DNA from: Cordylochernes scorpioides
Taxonomy: Eukaryota > Arthropoda > Arachnida > Pseudoscorpiones > Chernetidae
Length of the DNA: 64,000 nt
Reading direction: 5' to 3'
NCBI GenBank assembly: GCA_030710605.1
Contig: CP092877.1
Coordinates: 46,050,406-46,114,405, forward strand
The notes below the pieces were generated by a model, which saw only the letters and a program-made list of their open reading frames with translations, was not told the origin of the DNA and searched no databases. Both the position numbers and the translations under genes were made by a program. Each line of letters begins with the position of its first letter. Position 1 is the first letter of the stretch. Positions 45,947-56,640 of this stretch are shown piece after piece.

Positions 45947-48124
45947 AAGAGGCCGATGAAGAGACCACTAAAAGAGTCCCAAAAGCCAAAGAAGCTGTGC
46001 TCCGCTTCCAAGAGCAGTCCCAGTAAGGCTGTGAGATTCCAGCCAGAGAAGAAGCCTCAGAGGATCTCCAGTATAGTCAGAGCCAAGAAACTTGCTTCCA
46101 CTCAAAGTCCTCTGAGAAGGGAAACCTTTTTAGTTAAGAAGAAAAAGGATTCCCAGAATATTCTTAGAGAGCTGTCTCCCAATTTGAACCAGAACAAGTT
46201 CTATGGAAGTAATCTTACCAGCCAAAATTCCCCCTACAACTTATCTCTGAAGACAAGAATGAGGGCCAATCTGGAAACCCAGCACGAGGTGATTGAGCAG
46301 GATTCCTTAGATGAGAATGTAGGTGGTGTTCAGGAGCCACCCTGGACTCCTCAGATATCTCTGGATGTCAAGTTGTCTCCGGGCGCCACCGCTCGCTTCG
46401 ACCAGTATGGTAACATGACCTTCTCCTCCCCAGACATGCTGCTGGACCTAAAGAGAAACCAGAAGGAGAATGCCTCTCTGGGGTTCTCTCTTAGGAATCC
46501 AGCGGATGAAACGGATCGCTGTCCAGCTACCTCTCCCTTTCAATTCAGCATCCATCCCAGTGCTCAGTCCAGAAACATCACCTTTGCCTCTCCCAAACTG
46601 GAGATCAGTTTCTCTGGGACTCCGCAAGCCGGAAAGTCTCCTTCAACCCGAGTCCAGGTCACAACATCACCTTCTCCCCTGGGGACTGTCCGGTTGGTGG
46701 CAACCTAGGGCTAACATTACTTTCGCCTCACCCAGCATGCCACCTCCCCGCACAGACCAAACACAGAATCTCTGCCAATTCACTATTCCATATGAACAAG
46801 CCAAGCTTCCAATACACAGTACTTGTAGCCATGGAGCAAGTCCAAGAAATCTGAAGGAACAAGTTAATCCTCTTGTTCCTGAGCCTGTTGTGACAGACAG
46901 TACCTATGTTCTTATGCCGGAGTCCTCACTCTCCTACCCCGGCTCAAATCAGAACTCTCTCTTAGGACAAATCAAGATTAAAGAAGAGAAGCCTTCACCA
47001 CCTGCCAAGCCAGCAGATGCATGCCTCTCAACTCCTCTTTTATAAAAGAGCGAGCCAATAGCACAAGACTCAATAGCATCAGGACCCAAGGATGATACGA
47101 GATTGATAAAACAGGAACTTCTTGAACAGGATTCTATTGAAGATCAAGAATTGCCCATCATAAAACCCAGGGAACTAACAGCTTTGGAGGAAGAAGGATT
47201 AATAGAACAGGATTCAATTGAGGAACCAGTGTTACCTATCTCAAAATCCAAAGACATAAGTCCATCAGCACTGAAATCATTAGAAATTTCCATTGAGAAT
47301 CTCAAAGCACATACCTCAATAAACACAGCTACAGCAATATGCCAGTCGAAACAAGAACCAGCAGACAATTTAATGAGGTGCTTCAACTACAGGCCCCAGT
47401 CAACATGGCCTTTGAAATTAACTTCAAAAGTCCCCAGGCACCCCCAAGCTTCAATGGAATTTCCGTAGAACAGCTTCCATCCTCGCATCAGACTCTTCTA
47501 TCCATTAAGGAAGAAAGATCTGAGTCACAACCTTCTTCCAAAATAAACGGTCATCCGTTAACTTCTTCCACTTTATTCTTGACCCATTGTGTCAACAAAC
47601 CCATCAACCTTCCAATATGGCCTTTGAAGTCAATTTTTCAAAACTTGAGGTTTCACTAAAGAGCAAAAAGAAACCAAGGATCCTCACCAAAAAGGACACA
47701 GGTTGTAATGAATCCAAGCTTCAAGAAAAATCCCTCTCTTCCAAAGGCTTAAAGAAGAAACCTGTAGATTCCATCTCGGGCCCGTCTCCACTTAGTGAAA
47801 GCCTGTTTATTCCGTGCAAGAATAAGTGCAGCACAGCTATCAAGCCGGAGCCTCCTCTTCTCTCTGCCCAATCTGCCACTGTGGGCCGCGAGCTCTTCCC
47901 CTCTAAATCCCCCAAGAAGACCAAGAGCCAGACCTTCCTCACTTCTTCCAAGCTGAAGAGATCCATCTCTTCCAAGTCTTCCATCTCTTCCAAGTCTTCC
48001 ATCTCTTCCAAGTCTTCCACCTCTTTCCTTAGCCCTCCCAAACCCCAATATAAAAAATCAAGTCCCCATAAGCTGAAATCTTTCAAAAGTCGCTACAATA
48101 TTACCTCAGAGTCAAAGACAGATA
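45947..48124 (+). pseudogene. ASPM: ASPM-like gene, exon 2 (long, frame-broken)
   Basis: Acceptor TTTTCCAG at 45946; phase 0 fits exon 1. The basic start (KRPMKRPLKESQKPKK) resembles the Lys-rich stretch after the ASH domain in ASPM. The exon is Ser/Pro/Lys-rich and probably disordered, as in the family's N-terminal half. Motifs of the form N-[IM]-TF-x-SP recur (46410-46740), and EQDSIE/EQDSLD recurs (46290, 47125, 47205). Coding signal moves between frames near 46632, 46708, 47380 and 47640, with a stop at 47043, so the exon as given cannot be translated through. It may be a decaying gene or carry assembly indels. Donor GTAAGT at 48125. Confidence 0.8.
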
Positions 48125-48424
48125 GTAAGTTGCAGCTTTTTTCCCCCTCCTCTATGTCACCCTGTATCCCTCCAATATTGCTACCTTTATATGAAACATT
48201 GGATTCTTGCCAATACCACTCTGAAGTAACTTTGAAATTTCTGATGGGTAAAAAGTAGGAAAAGCGATTTTGACTTATTGTATAGGATCTTGTTGAATAT
48301 CCAGAGATGGAACTGCAAAAAGATAATGGATTCCACTCTATGATTGAGTCCAAAAGATATGTAGAAATTGGGAGGTCGATGTGTTGGAGATGTCATTTTG
48401 TCCACAGTATCTACCTTGTGACAG

Positions 48425-48536
48425 CTGTACCGTCATCCTAATGTGACGTTGGTTCCAGAATCATTGAACAAGGCCAAGAAGAATGTATGCCTGCCTCAGA
48501 GAAGACTGGTCCTCTCAACTCCCATTACTCCCATTG
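48425..48536 (+). CDS. ASPM: ASPM-like gene, exon 3
   Basis: Between TTGTGACAG and GTAAGTCC. 112 bases open in one frame (LYRHPNVTLVPESLNKAK... to LSTPITPI) and leave phase 1, exactly what the exon at 56320 needs. Its entry phase does not agree with the exon-2 donor, probably through the same indel problem. Position and the STPI block suit the linker before the conserved RHP motif of ASPM. An almost identical second copy lies at 53465-53576. Confidence 0.65.
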
Positions 48537-48759
48537 GTAAGTCCAGACCTCAGCATCAATGGAAAACAAAGCTTTGTTTGCATATGCTAGTCGGATTCTG
48601 CAGGAATCACATAGGGGAGGTCATAGCAGCCATTTTACTGGAAACTATTGCTTTCATGAAAAACTGAGTCTAATGCCCTTAATTTATTCCTTTATTCTTT
48701 ACAACACAACAGTGCAATAATAAATATAGCAAAAAAAATAGAGCCTAATGTTTAATACA

Positions 48760-48910
48760 CAGTAGAATCTCCATGACACCTCTCTACAAAGGACAGTTTT
48801 TATTGTCAAAATTACTATTTATATATTAATTTGAAGTAAGAGGACACCTCTCCCTAAAGGACACTTTGGCTCTGCAACTAGGCGTTGGCCTTTAGGGAGA
48901 CATTCTCCTG
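48760..48910. mobile_element. Tigger-type MITE (family T), copy 2
   Basis: CAGTAGAATCTCC...GACATTCTCCTG ends and the shared body AAAGGACACTTTGGCTCTGC. Confidence 0.75.
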
Positions 48911-48956
48911 TACACACATATCTGATAAAATATTTTAAAAATTATATGCAGTTAAA

Positions 48957-49110
48957 CCTGTCTAAAGCGCCCCCTCTTGGGACTCACCAAAAATAGGGTG
49001 CTATAGAGAGAGGGGTGCTATAGACAGGTCACTTTTAATGTAAACTGCATCGTACTATGTATTTAAAATCGGGCGCTATTTAGAGGGGGCGTTATAGTCA
49101 GGTTTAACTG
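48957..49110. mobile_element. GC-rich MITE (family G), copy 1
   Basis: Inverted ends CAGTTAAACCTGTCTAAAGC and, on the other side, GTTATAGTCAGGTTTAACTG, with a GCGCTAT/GGTGCTATAGAG core. About 154 bp. Confidence 0.8.
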
Positions 49111-49362
49111 TATACAGTATTGTAGCAAAGTATTTATTATTTTATGAACATTTATGATTTTATTCACTACATTTTTCTATACTTTAAACTTCCCTTTTTA
49201 CCACTCTGGTGTTTCATAAGTAATAATTTTATTTTATATTAAATAAGTTGTGTCATCCTGAAGTTTATCTTTTCTAAATGTCTAAGTGACAATATACACA
49301 CATACAAAAAGGAAATAAGTACACAATAGCTCCAGAAGAAAGTAAAGATTTATGTTCTTTTA

Positions 49363-49553
49363 GTGGATGTTAGACAGTCTCTCTGTTACCAGCCCCTCTT
49401 CAAAAATCTGCTAAAATCTTTGTTGTGTTGTTGTTTCTTATTCCCTTGTGAAAAAAATACACAAATCCATGAGTCCATGCTCCTTGAGCTGTTTGATGAT
49501 AAGCAGCAGCCTCTCCCAAAGGTCCTGTTTAGTTCATCTAATGCAAACCCAAA
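49363..49553 (-). mobile_element. LINE 3' tail fragment
   Basis: Matches 58815-58935 (CTTGAGCTGTTTGATGAT..., CTCCCAAAGGTCCTGTTTAG), the end of an RNase-H-bearing LINE. It is cut at the duplication junction. Confidence 0.75.
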
Positions 49554-50448
49554 ATGACCAAGAGCCAGACCTTCCTCACTTCTTCAAGCTGAAGAGATCC
49601 ATCTCTTCCAAGTCTTCCATCTCTTCCAAGTCTTCCACCTCTTTCCTTAGCCCTCCCAAACCCCAATATAAAAAATCAAGTCCCCATAAGCTGAAATCTT
49701 TCAAAAGTCGCTACAATATTACCTCAGAGTCAAAGACAGATAGTAAGTTGCAGCTTTTTTCCCCCTCCTCTATGTCACCCTGTATCCCTCCAATATTGCT
49801 ACCTTTATATGAAACATTGGATTCTTGCCATTACCACTCTGAAGTAACTTTGAAATTTCTGATGGGTAAAAAGTAGGAAAAAGCGATTTTGACTTATTGT
49901 ATAGGATCTTGTTGAATATCCAGAAATGGAACTGCAAAAAGATAATGGGATTCCACTCTATGATTGAGTCCAAAGATATGTAGAAAATTTCTAAACGGTA
50001 AAATCTTCCCAATTACATGCGTGGTAAGGACGAAATATTCAGGAGATGAGTTTCTTTCAACACTTTATTAGGACATCAAGCTTTCGGGCACAGCGTGGCC
50101 CTTCTACAGGATCAAATGTATAAGAAAAATGATACACTATATACACGAAGAATAAATCTGCATATGTATTATTAGAAATTAGTTGTAAAATTTTTAAAAT
50201 AATCGGTAATACTTAGAATTTTTTTGTTTAAAAAGAATATCGAGACATAAGCAAATTAATAAAATTTGTTAAGAAGAATAATATACGAATATTACAAGGT
50301 ATTAAGATAAAAGCGTAATAAGACTAAAAGGACGTTCCTACGGTTCGACGGAAACTGATAAAATTATGAGTATTTATAAGGTAAAACAGTTTGAAAAGGA
50401 TATTAAAATAAATGAACAAAACAGGGAATTCATGGGGTACATCGATGG

Positions 50449-52160
50449 CTATTTATGTAATAAGCTTATATACGGCTCAGGTACATCAACATGTCTGTTT
50501 ATACTATTATATCTCAGAGATAGCAAGGCCTCGACAACCAATCTTTTGTGTTTATGTGGTATGTTAGAATAATGTGATCTTGGATCAGTTGTGTTGAAAC
50601 TATGTCCTGTCTGTGATATGTGCTGGACAATAAGTGATTTCGGATCGTTATGTCTGATGTTTCTGTCGTGTTCCTGTATTCTGTCTTTAATGTAACGGCC
50701 AGTTTCACCTACATAAACACTGTCGCAATCGTTGCATTTTATGGAATAAACAGCATTGTTTCTTTGAAGAGTGTTCCGAGGTGTGTTGTCTTTAGTAACA
50801 GGGTTCCTTAAGATAGTGCCTATACTAGGGGTGTTGGAAAAGTAAGTGCGGATGCCGAAGTTCTTTAGTTCTCTAGCTATTTTTATGCTTTGCAAGGAAT
50901 ATGGTATTGTGCAGATGGATTTATAGTTGTCATATATCTTGGTGCGGGATGGGTTATGGAAATGCCTTAAAATAAAGTTTTTAGGATAACCAGAGGACAT
51001 TAAATTTGAAATTATGTTATTTGTTTCCCTTTGCTTTGACTCCTCAGTGTTACAGTGGGTATATATTCTCTTGGACAAGGTTCTTACCGTATTGATTTTA
51101 TGGCTTAATGGGCAGAAAGATGAGAAGTTTATATACATTGGGTGAAAGGTGGGTTTATAATAGACTTCAGTATTATATCTATTGCGTGTTTTTGTTATGC
51201 GTATGTCCAAAAATGCCAAAGAGTCACATGTTTCAGTCTCGGAAGTAAAGTCTATGTCTTGATAGAAATTATTCAATGTGTTGAGTATATCATTAAAGGC
51301 GTTAATTTTGATTATAGCAAAGACGTCATCTATGTATCTAGACCAGATTAAAATGTCGTCTGGGAAGATATTAACTATACGTTTATCTATCTTGCGCATC
51401 ACTATTTCTGAAAGGGGAGAGGATAATGGGCTACCCATAGGGGTGCCTTTGGTCTGTTTGAAGTAAGCTTGGTTGAATTTGAAAATACTATGGCAAAGAC
51501 TGATTTTGATAAGTGCAATGAGTTTGGAAATGGTGTCTGTGGGGCAACCTTGTTCAATTAGAAATTCTGTGGTGCAATCTAAAATAAGCTGGTGGGGGAG
51601 ACTGGGATATAAATTAACAACATCGAATGAGACCATGATGGTGCCAGGTGTAACTGTTGTTTGTTGTAACTTACCTATGAAGACAGGAATGGAGGAAATG
51701 GTCGTCGGGGAGTCACTATCTCTGAGCATCGGGGCCAGTATTTTGGCTAGATATGTTGCTAACGGGGCTGCAGGGGAGAGGTGGTACGCGATGATGGGTC
51801 TTAGTGGGATACCTTCTTTGTGTAATTTAGGTAGGCCGTAAATATAAGCTTTTGACATTATATTGGACAAAAAGTTTTTGCATTCTTCGGAACTGATGAT
51901 TATTTTCTTCCTCAGCAGATTGTTGATTTCTTTTTTAAAAGAACAAGTTGCGGTATTCTGATCATCTATGGATATGGGGGTAAACGTGAGCGGGTCAACA
52001 AGGATTGTGTCCATTTTGGAAATGTATTCGGATGTGTTCATGATGACTGTAAGCGAACCTTTATCAGATCTAGTGATGGTTATATCTTTGTTCGTTGATA
52101 GTGAGCGCAATACATTTTTGTTGATTTGGTAGGTATGTTGGGTTTGGTTTGTGGTCGCTA
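50449..52160 (-). CDS. PLE-1 reverse transcriptase with GIY-YIG endonuclease, 5' truncated
   Basis: About 570 residues of open frame. RT core: SFDVVNLYPSLP (motif A), GTPMGSPLSSPLSEI (motif B), RYIDDVF with catalytic YIDD (motif C), typical of Penelope-like and telomerase-related RTs. The C-terminus has a GIY-YIG nuclease (VYSIKCNDCDSVYVGETGRY, Arg and His downstream) that nicks DNA for target-primed copying. The frame runs on to 52272, but those first ~37 codons are the antisense of the other arm and not PLE protein, so the true N-terminus is missing. No stop in the visible RT or nuclease. Confidence 0.88.
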
Positions 52161-52177
52161 AGACTTTACTTCCGAGA

Positions 52178-52966
52178 CTGAAACATGTGACTCTTTGGCA
52201 TTTTTGGACATACGCATAACAAAAACACGCAATAGATATAATACTGAAGTCTATTATAAACCCACCTTTCACCCAATGTATATAAACTTCTCATCTTTCT
52301 GCCCATTAAGCCATATAAATCAATACGGTAAGAACCTTGTCCAAGAGAATATATACCCACTGTAACACTGAGGAGTCAAAGCAAAGGGAAACAAATAACA
52401 TAATTTCAAATTTAATGTCCTCTGGTTATCCTAAAAACTTTATTTTAAGGCATTTCCATAACCCATCCCGCACCAAGATATATGACAACTATAAATCCAT
52501 CTGCACAATACCATATTCCTTGCAAAGCATAAAAATAGCTAGAGAACTAAAGAACTTCGGCATCCGCACTTACTTTTCCAACACCCCTAGTATAGGCACT
52601 ATCTTAAGGAACCCTGTTACTAAAGACAACACACCTCGGAACACTCTTCAAAGAAACAATGCTGTTTATTCCATAAAATGCAACGATTGCGACAGTGTTT
52701 ATGTAGGTGAAACTGGCCGTTACATTAAAGACAGAATACAGGAACACGACAGAAACATCAGACATAACGATCCGAAATCACTTATTGTCCAGCACATATC
52801 ACAGACAGGACATAGTTTCAACACAACTGATCCAAGATCACATTATTCTAACATACCACATAAACACAAAAGATTGGTTGTCGAGGCCTTGCTATCTCTG
52901 AGATATAATAGTATAAACAGACATGTTGATGTACCTGAGCCGTATATAAGCTTATTACATAAATAG
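52178..52966 (+). pseudogene. PLE-1 second copy: RT end plus GIY-YIG
   Basis: Plus-strand arm encoding the last ~209 residues (52337-52966), identical to the C-terminus of the minus copy, including the GIY-YIG domain. The upstream part of the arm (52178-52336) is in a different frame. It lacks the RT core and cannot act alone. Confidence 0.85.
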
Positions 52967-53464
52967 CCATCGATGTACCCCATGAATTCCCTGTTTTGTT
53001 CATTTATTTTAATATCCTTTTCAAACTGTTTTACCTTATAAATACTCATAATTTTATCACAGTTTCCGTCGAACCGTAGGAACGTCCTTTTAGTCTTATT
53101 ACGCTTTTATCTTAATACCTTGTAATATTCGTATATTATTCTTCTTAACAAATTTTATTAATTTGCTTATGTCTCGATATTCTTTTTAAACAAAAAAATT
53201 CTAAGTATTACCGATTATTTTAAAAATTTTACAACTAATTTCTAATAATACATATGCAGATTTATTCTTCGTGTATATAGTGTATCATTTTTCTTATACA
53301 TTTGATCCTGTAGAAGGGCCACGCTGTGCCCGAAAGCTTGATGTCCTAATAAAGTGTTGAAAGAAACTCATCTCCTGAATATTTCGTCCTTACCACATAT
53401 GTAGAAATTGGGAGGTCGATGTGTTGGAGATGTCATTTTGTCCACAGTATCTACCTTGTGACAG

Positions 53465-53576
53465 CTGTACCGTCATCCTAATGTGACGTTGGTTCCAGAA
53501 TCATTGAACAAGACCAAGAAGAATGTATGCCTGCCTCAGAGAAGACTGGTCCTCTCAACTCCCATTACTCCCATTG
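53465..53576 (+). pseudogene. ASPM: ASPM exon 3, duplicated copy
   Basis: Near-identical to 48425-48536 with the same acceptor and GTAAGT donor. One K codon in copy 1 (AAGGCC) reads AAGACC here (Ala to Thr). Use in transcripts is unknown; including both copies would alter frame. Confidence 0.6.
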
Positions 53577-53798
53577 GTAAGTCCAGACCTCAGCATCAAT
53601 GGAAAACAAAGCTTTGTTTGCATATGCTAGTTGGATTCTGCAGGAATCACATAGGGGAGGTCATAGCAGCCATTTTACTGGAAACTATTGCTTTCATGAA
53701 AAACTGAGTCTAATGCCCTTAATTTATTCCTTTATTCTTTACAACACAACAGTGCATAATAAATATAGCAAAAAAAATAGAGCCTAATGTGTAATACA

Positions 53799-53948
53799 CA
53801 GTAGAATCTCCATGACACCTCTCTACAAAGGACAGTTTTTATTGTCAAAATTACTATTTATATATTAATTGAAGTAAGAGGACACCTCTCCCTAAAGGAC
53901 ACTTTGGCTCTGCAACTAGGCGTTGGCCTTTAGGGAGACATTCTCCTG
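53799..53948. mobile_element. Tigger-type MITE (family T), duplicated copy
   Basis: Carried over from 48760-48910 by the segmental duplication, one or two bases different. Confidence 0.75.
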
Positions 53949-54367
53949 TACACACATATCTGATAAAATATTTTAAAAATTATATGCAGTTAAACCTGTC
54001 TAAAGCGCCCCCTCTTGGGACTCACCAAAAATAGGGTGCTATAGAGAGAGGGGTGCTATAGACAGGTCACTTTTAATGTAAACTGCATCGTACTATGTAT
54101 TTAAAATCGGGCGCTATTTAGAGGGGGCGTTATAAAACACAAGGTAATAAGACCAAATCCAAATAAATAAATAATGTGTGACGTTTCGGTAACAGCGTTG
54201 TTACCATCTTCAGACAAAAGTACTGAATGAGAGAATTTTACCACAGCATGCTTTTAAATAGTTCCTGTTATCAAGTGTGTAAACAAGATAACAGATAAGA
54301 AGATATTTATCTGATAAACAGATGGGTAAACACCTGCTGATTAATATTCTTAGAATTAAAAGTTTTT

Positions 54368-54985
54368 TCAAATATAATTAAAAGCATATCTATAAATATC
54401 ATTTATATTTCCTCTTTCTTCCATTCTGTTAATTGTAGCACATTTCTTTTGAATGAAAAATGCTTCTTTAAATTGTCTCTTAAAATAATTTTTCTCATAA
54501 TCTAGTATCTTTGTTTCTTTTAGGTTAAAATTATTATGTCCTGTGATTTTTCTATGTTCTACAAGTGCAGAATTCTCAATTTTATCCCATTTCAGAGCAT
54601 ATTCATGGTTTTTCATTCTTTCTTTTAAAGTTCTGGATGTTTGTCCTACATAACATTGGTCACATTTTTCACATTTCACTTCATAAATTAAACCTGCTCT
54701 ATTTGGTATGTGAGTGTTCTTATGGTTGTTGATATATTGAGAGATAGGGTTACATGGTTTCCATGCAATGTTTATTTTTTCATACTTTTTGAATATATTA
54801 GTCAAATTTCTTGCAAACTTTTGATTTATAAATGGCAATGTGATAAATTTGGCTTCTTTGTTTTTGCACTTTAGATTTTGAATTAAAGTATTATTCTCAT
54901 ATTTTTGGTTCATGTCTTCTATTATTCTATCTATCAATTTGATGGGAATTCTGCACTTGTAGAACATAGAAAAATCACAGGACAT
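54368..54985 (-). pseudogene. PLE-2 C-terminal region with GIY-YIG
   Basis: 205 open codons. GIY-YIG block IYEVKCEKCDQCYVGQTSRT, then LKERMKNH, then a His/Glu-rich end (VEHRKITGHNNF). The RT core is absent, so the element is 5' truncated, and the first ~25 residues come from the opposite arm. The final 68 residues appear again on the + strand (54953-55153). Confidence 0.85.
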
Positions 54986-55307
54986 AATAATTTTAACCTA
55001 AAAGAAACAAAGATACTAGATTATGAGAAAAATTATTTTAAGAGACAATTTAAAGAAGCATTTTTCATTCAAAAGAAATGTGCTACAATTAACAGAATGG
55101 AAGAAAGAGGAAATATAAATGATATTTATAAATATGCTTTTAATTATATTTGAAAAAACTTTTAATTCTAAGAATATTAATCAGCAGGTGTTTACCCATC
55201 TGTTTATCAGATAAATATCTTCTTATCTGTTATCTTGTTTACACACTTGATAACAGGAACTATTTAAAAGCATGCTGTGGTAAAATTCTCTCATTCAGTA
55301 CTTTTGT

Positions 55308-55340
55308 CTGAAGATGGTAACAACGCTGTTACCGAAACGT
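55308..55340 (+). ncRNA. Hammerhead-ribozyme-like core in a PLE tail
   Basis: CTGAAGA, a 6-bp stem (GGTAAC/GTTACC) with loop, then GAAA and CGTC: the order CUGANGA - stem II - GAAA expected of the hammerhead ribozymes known from Penelope-like elements. There is an extra T before the stem, and I could not find a good stem III or I. Inverse copy at 54182-54213. Confidence 0.45.
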
Positions 55341-55689
55341 CACACATTATTTATTTATTTGGATTTGGTCTTATTACCTTGTGTTTATAATCTACAATCC
55401 AAATTGTGCCTCATCAGGGGGCGTTATAGTCAGGTTTAACTGTATACAGTATTGTAGCAAAGTATTTTATTATTTTATGAACATTTATGATTTTATTCAC
55501 TACATTTTTCTATACTTTAAACTTCCCTTTTTACCACTCTGGTGTTTCATAAGTAATAATTTTATTTTATATTAAATAAGTTGTGTCATCCTGAAGTTTA
55601 TCTTTTCTAAATGTCTAAGTGACAATATACACACATACAAAAAGGAAATAAGTACACAATAGCTCCAGAAGAAAGTAAAGATTTATGTT

Positions 55690-55900
55690 CTTTTAGTGGA
55701 TGTTAGACAGTCTCTCTGTTACCAGCCCCTCTTCAAAAATCTGCTAAAATCTTTGTTGTGTTGTTGTTTCTTATTCCCTTGTGAAAAAAATACACAAATC
55801 CATGAGTCCATGCTCCTTGAGCTGTTTGATGATAAGCAGCAGCCTCTCCCAAAGGTCCTGTTTAGTTCATCTAATGCAAACCAAAATGTGTTCTCACAAT
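55690..55900 (-). mobile_element. LINE 3' tail fragment, duplicated copy
   Basis: As 49363-49553, continuing a few bases further past the duplication junction (TGTTCTCACAATC). Confidence 0.7.
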
Positions 55901-56099
55901 CTCTTGTCTGATAGTAAATATCAACCACACACACAACCAGGGTCCCACACCAGGGATACGGAGGAGCTGTGTCTGTACTCATGTTAGAGTCGGCAGCAAA
56001 GGCTTCCATGTTAGGAACGGCTTCAAAATATAGGCAAAGTCAGACTTTCACCAAAGTGTGCTTGGATCACGGTGCCATGAACAATGAAAGCTGCACCCC

Positions 56100-56255
56100 T
56101 ACACCCCATCAGCTCGAGGAGCATGAACTCATGGAATTCGTGTAATCTTTACACAAGGGGATAAGAAACAACAACAACACAACATGCTATAAATGCATAC
56201 CCCATCTCTTCTATACATTCGTGTAATCTTTACACAAGGGGATAAGAAACATCTC
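56100..56255 (+). mobile_element. LINE 3' tails in + orientation
   Basis: GAGGAGCATGAACTCATGGA to AAGGGGATAAGAAACAACAA is the LINE end seen inverted at 58797-58870. The segment TTCGTGTAATCTTTACACAA recurs at 56218, giving a second short tail. Confidence 0.7.
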
Positions 56256-56319
56256 TTCAATACATCTATAGAGTAAGAAGTTTGAAGGAAATCTCTGAAT
56301 CATTGCCGTGTGTGTGCAG

Positions 56320-56468
56320 CTGCTCTGCCCAGACATCCCAATCCCTTTGCCTCCCGCAACCAATTCTACAATGAGAAGTGGATGGAGAAACAGGAGCTGG
56401 CCTTTACCCGCTGGCTCAACTTTGTTCTCAACCCGGAGGGTCTGGATTGGATGCCAAGGACATCAAAG
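56320..56468 (+). CDS. ASPM: ASPM-like gene, exon 4 (conserved RHP...WLNF block)
   Basis: Acceptor GTGTGTGTGCAG, donor GTGAGA. Encodes LPRHPNPFAS, then QFYNEKWMEKQE and FTRWLNFVLNPE, a clear match to the ASPM block IPRHPMPFAA...FYDERWKEKQE...WWLNFILTP that precedes the calponin-homology region. Entry phase (one base from exon 3) is right. Near 56445 the best family match moves to another frame (reading LDAKDIK before the donor), so a one-base indel is likely. Even so this is strong evidence for gene identity. Confidence 0.85.
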
Positions 56469-56509
56469 GTGAGATGGCATCTCGAGTAGCACTGACATCA
56501 AAGAAAATA

Positions 56510-56619
56510 CAGTAAAACCTTGCTAAAACAAACCTGATATAATTTCCATTTTTATTTTATAATACAGTGAACTATGGCTATAGTGAACCATTGGGGTTGA
56601 CTATAGACAGGTTTTACTG
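56510..56619. mobile_element. Small MITE with CAGTAAAACC ends
   Basis: Ends CAGTAAAACCTTGC and AGACAGGTTTTACTG, about 110 bp, AT-rich centre. Lies in the intron after exon 4. Confidence 0.65.
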
Positions 56620-56640
56620 TGTTTATAATCTATAATCCCA

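Larger units (their letters stand above)
47919..49555 (+). repeat. 1.64-kb tandem duplication in ASPM, copy 1
   Basis: Covers the end of exon 2, exon 3 and the following intron with two MITEs and a LINE tail. It is repeated from 49556. Confidence 0.93.
49987..53396 (-). mobile_element. Penelope-like element 1, head-to-head foldback
   Basis: Flanked by an 11-bp target duplication ATATGTAGAAA (49976-49986 and 53397-53407), and copy 1 of the duplication shows the empty site. Two 1.23-kb inverted arms (about 50021-51253 and 52161-53396) flank a 0.9-kb loop. The minus-strand copy is longer, and the plus-strand copy holds only the 3' portion. About 34 extra bases lie at the left end. Confidence 0.92.
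54135..55416 (-). mobile_element. Penelope-like element 2, short foldback
   Basis: 12-bp target duplication GGGGGCGTTATA (54123-54134, 55417-55428) inside a MITE, and the sister copy at 49090 is uninterrupted. Inverted arms about 54142-54590 and 54950-55390 surround a short loop. Each arm ends in a hairpin block (CTGAAGATGGTAACAAC... GTTACCGAAACGTC). Confidence 0.92.
53987..55442. mobile_element. GC-rich MITE (family G), duplicated copy split by PLE-2
   Basis: MITE 53987-54134 resumes at 55417. Corresponds to 48957-49110. Confidence 0.8.
49556..55893 (+). repeat. 1.64-kb ASPM duplication, copy 2, swollen by two PLEs
   Basis: Starts GACCAAGAGCCAGACC as 47919 does and ends in the same LINE tail. 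Removing 49987-53407 and 54135-55428 restores alignment with copy 1. It lacks one SISSKS repeat unit of copy 1. It contains a second exon-2 end (49556-49742) and exon-3 copy (53465-53576). Confidence 0.92.

Noticed and set aside
47721..48086. Antisense frames rich in LEEMEDLEE repeats
   Set aside because: Shadow of the Ser/Lys repeats of ASPM exon 2 on the + strand.
52161..52272. N-terminal ~37 residues of the PLE-1 frame
   Set aside because: They are encoded by the inverted arm read antisense; the same residues appear on the + strand at 51142. Not part of the RT protein.
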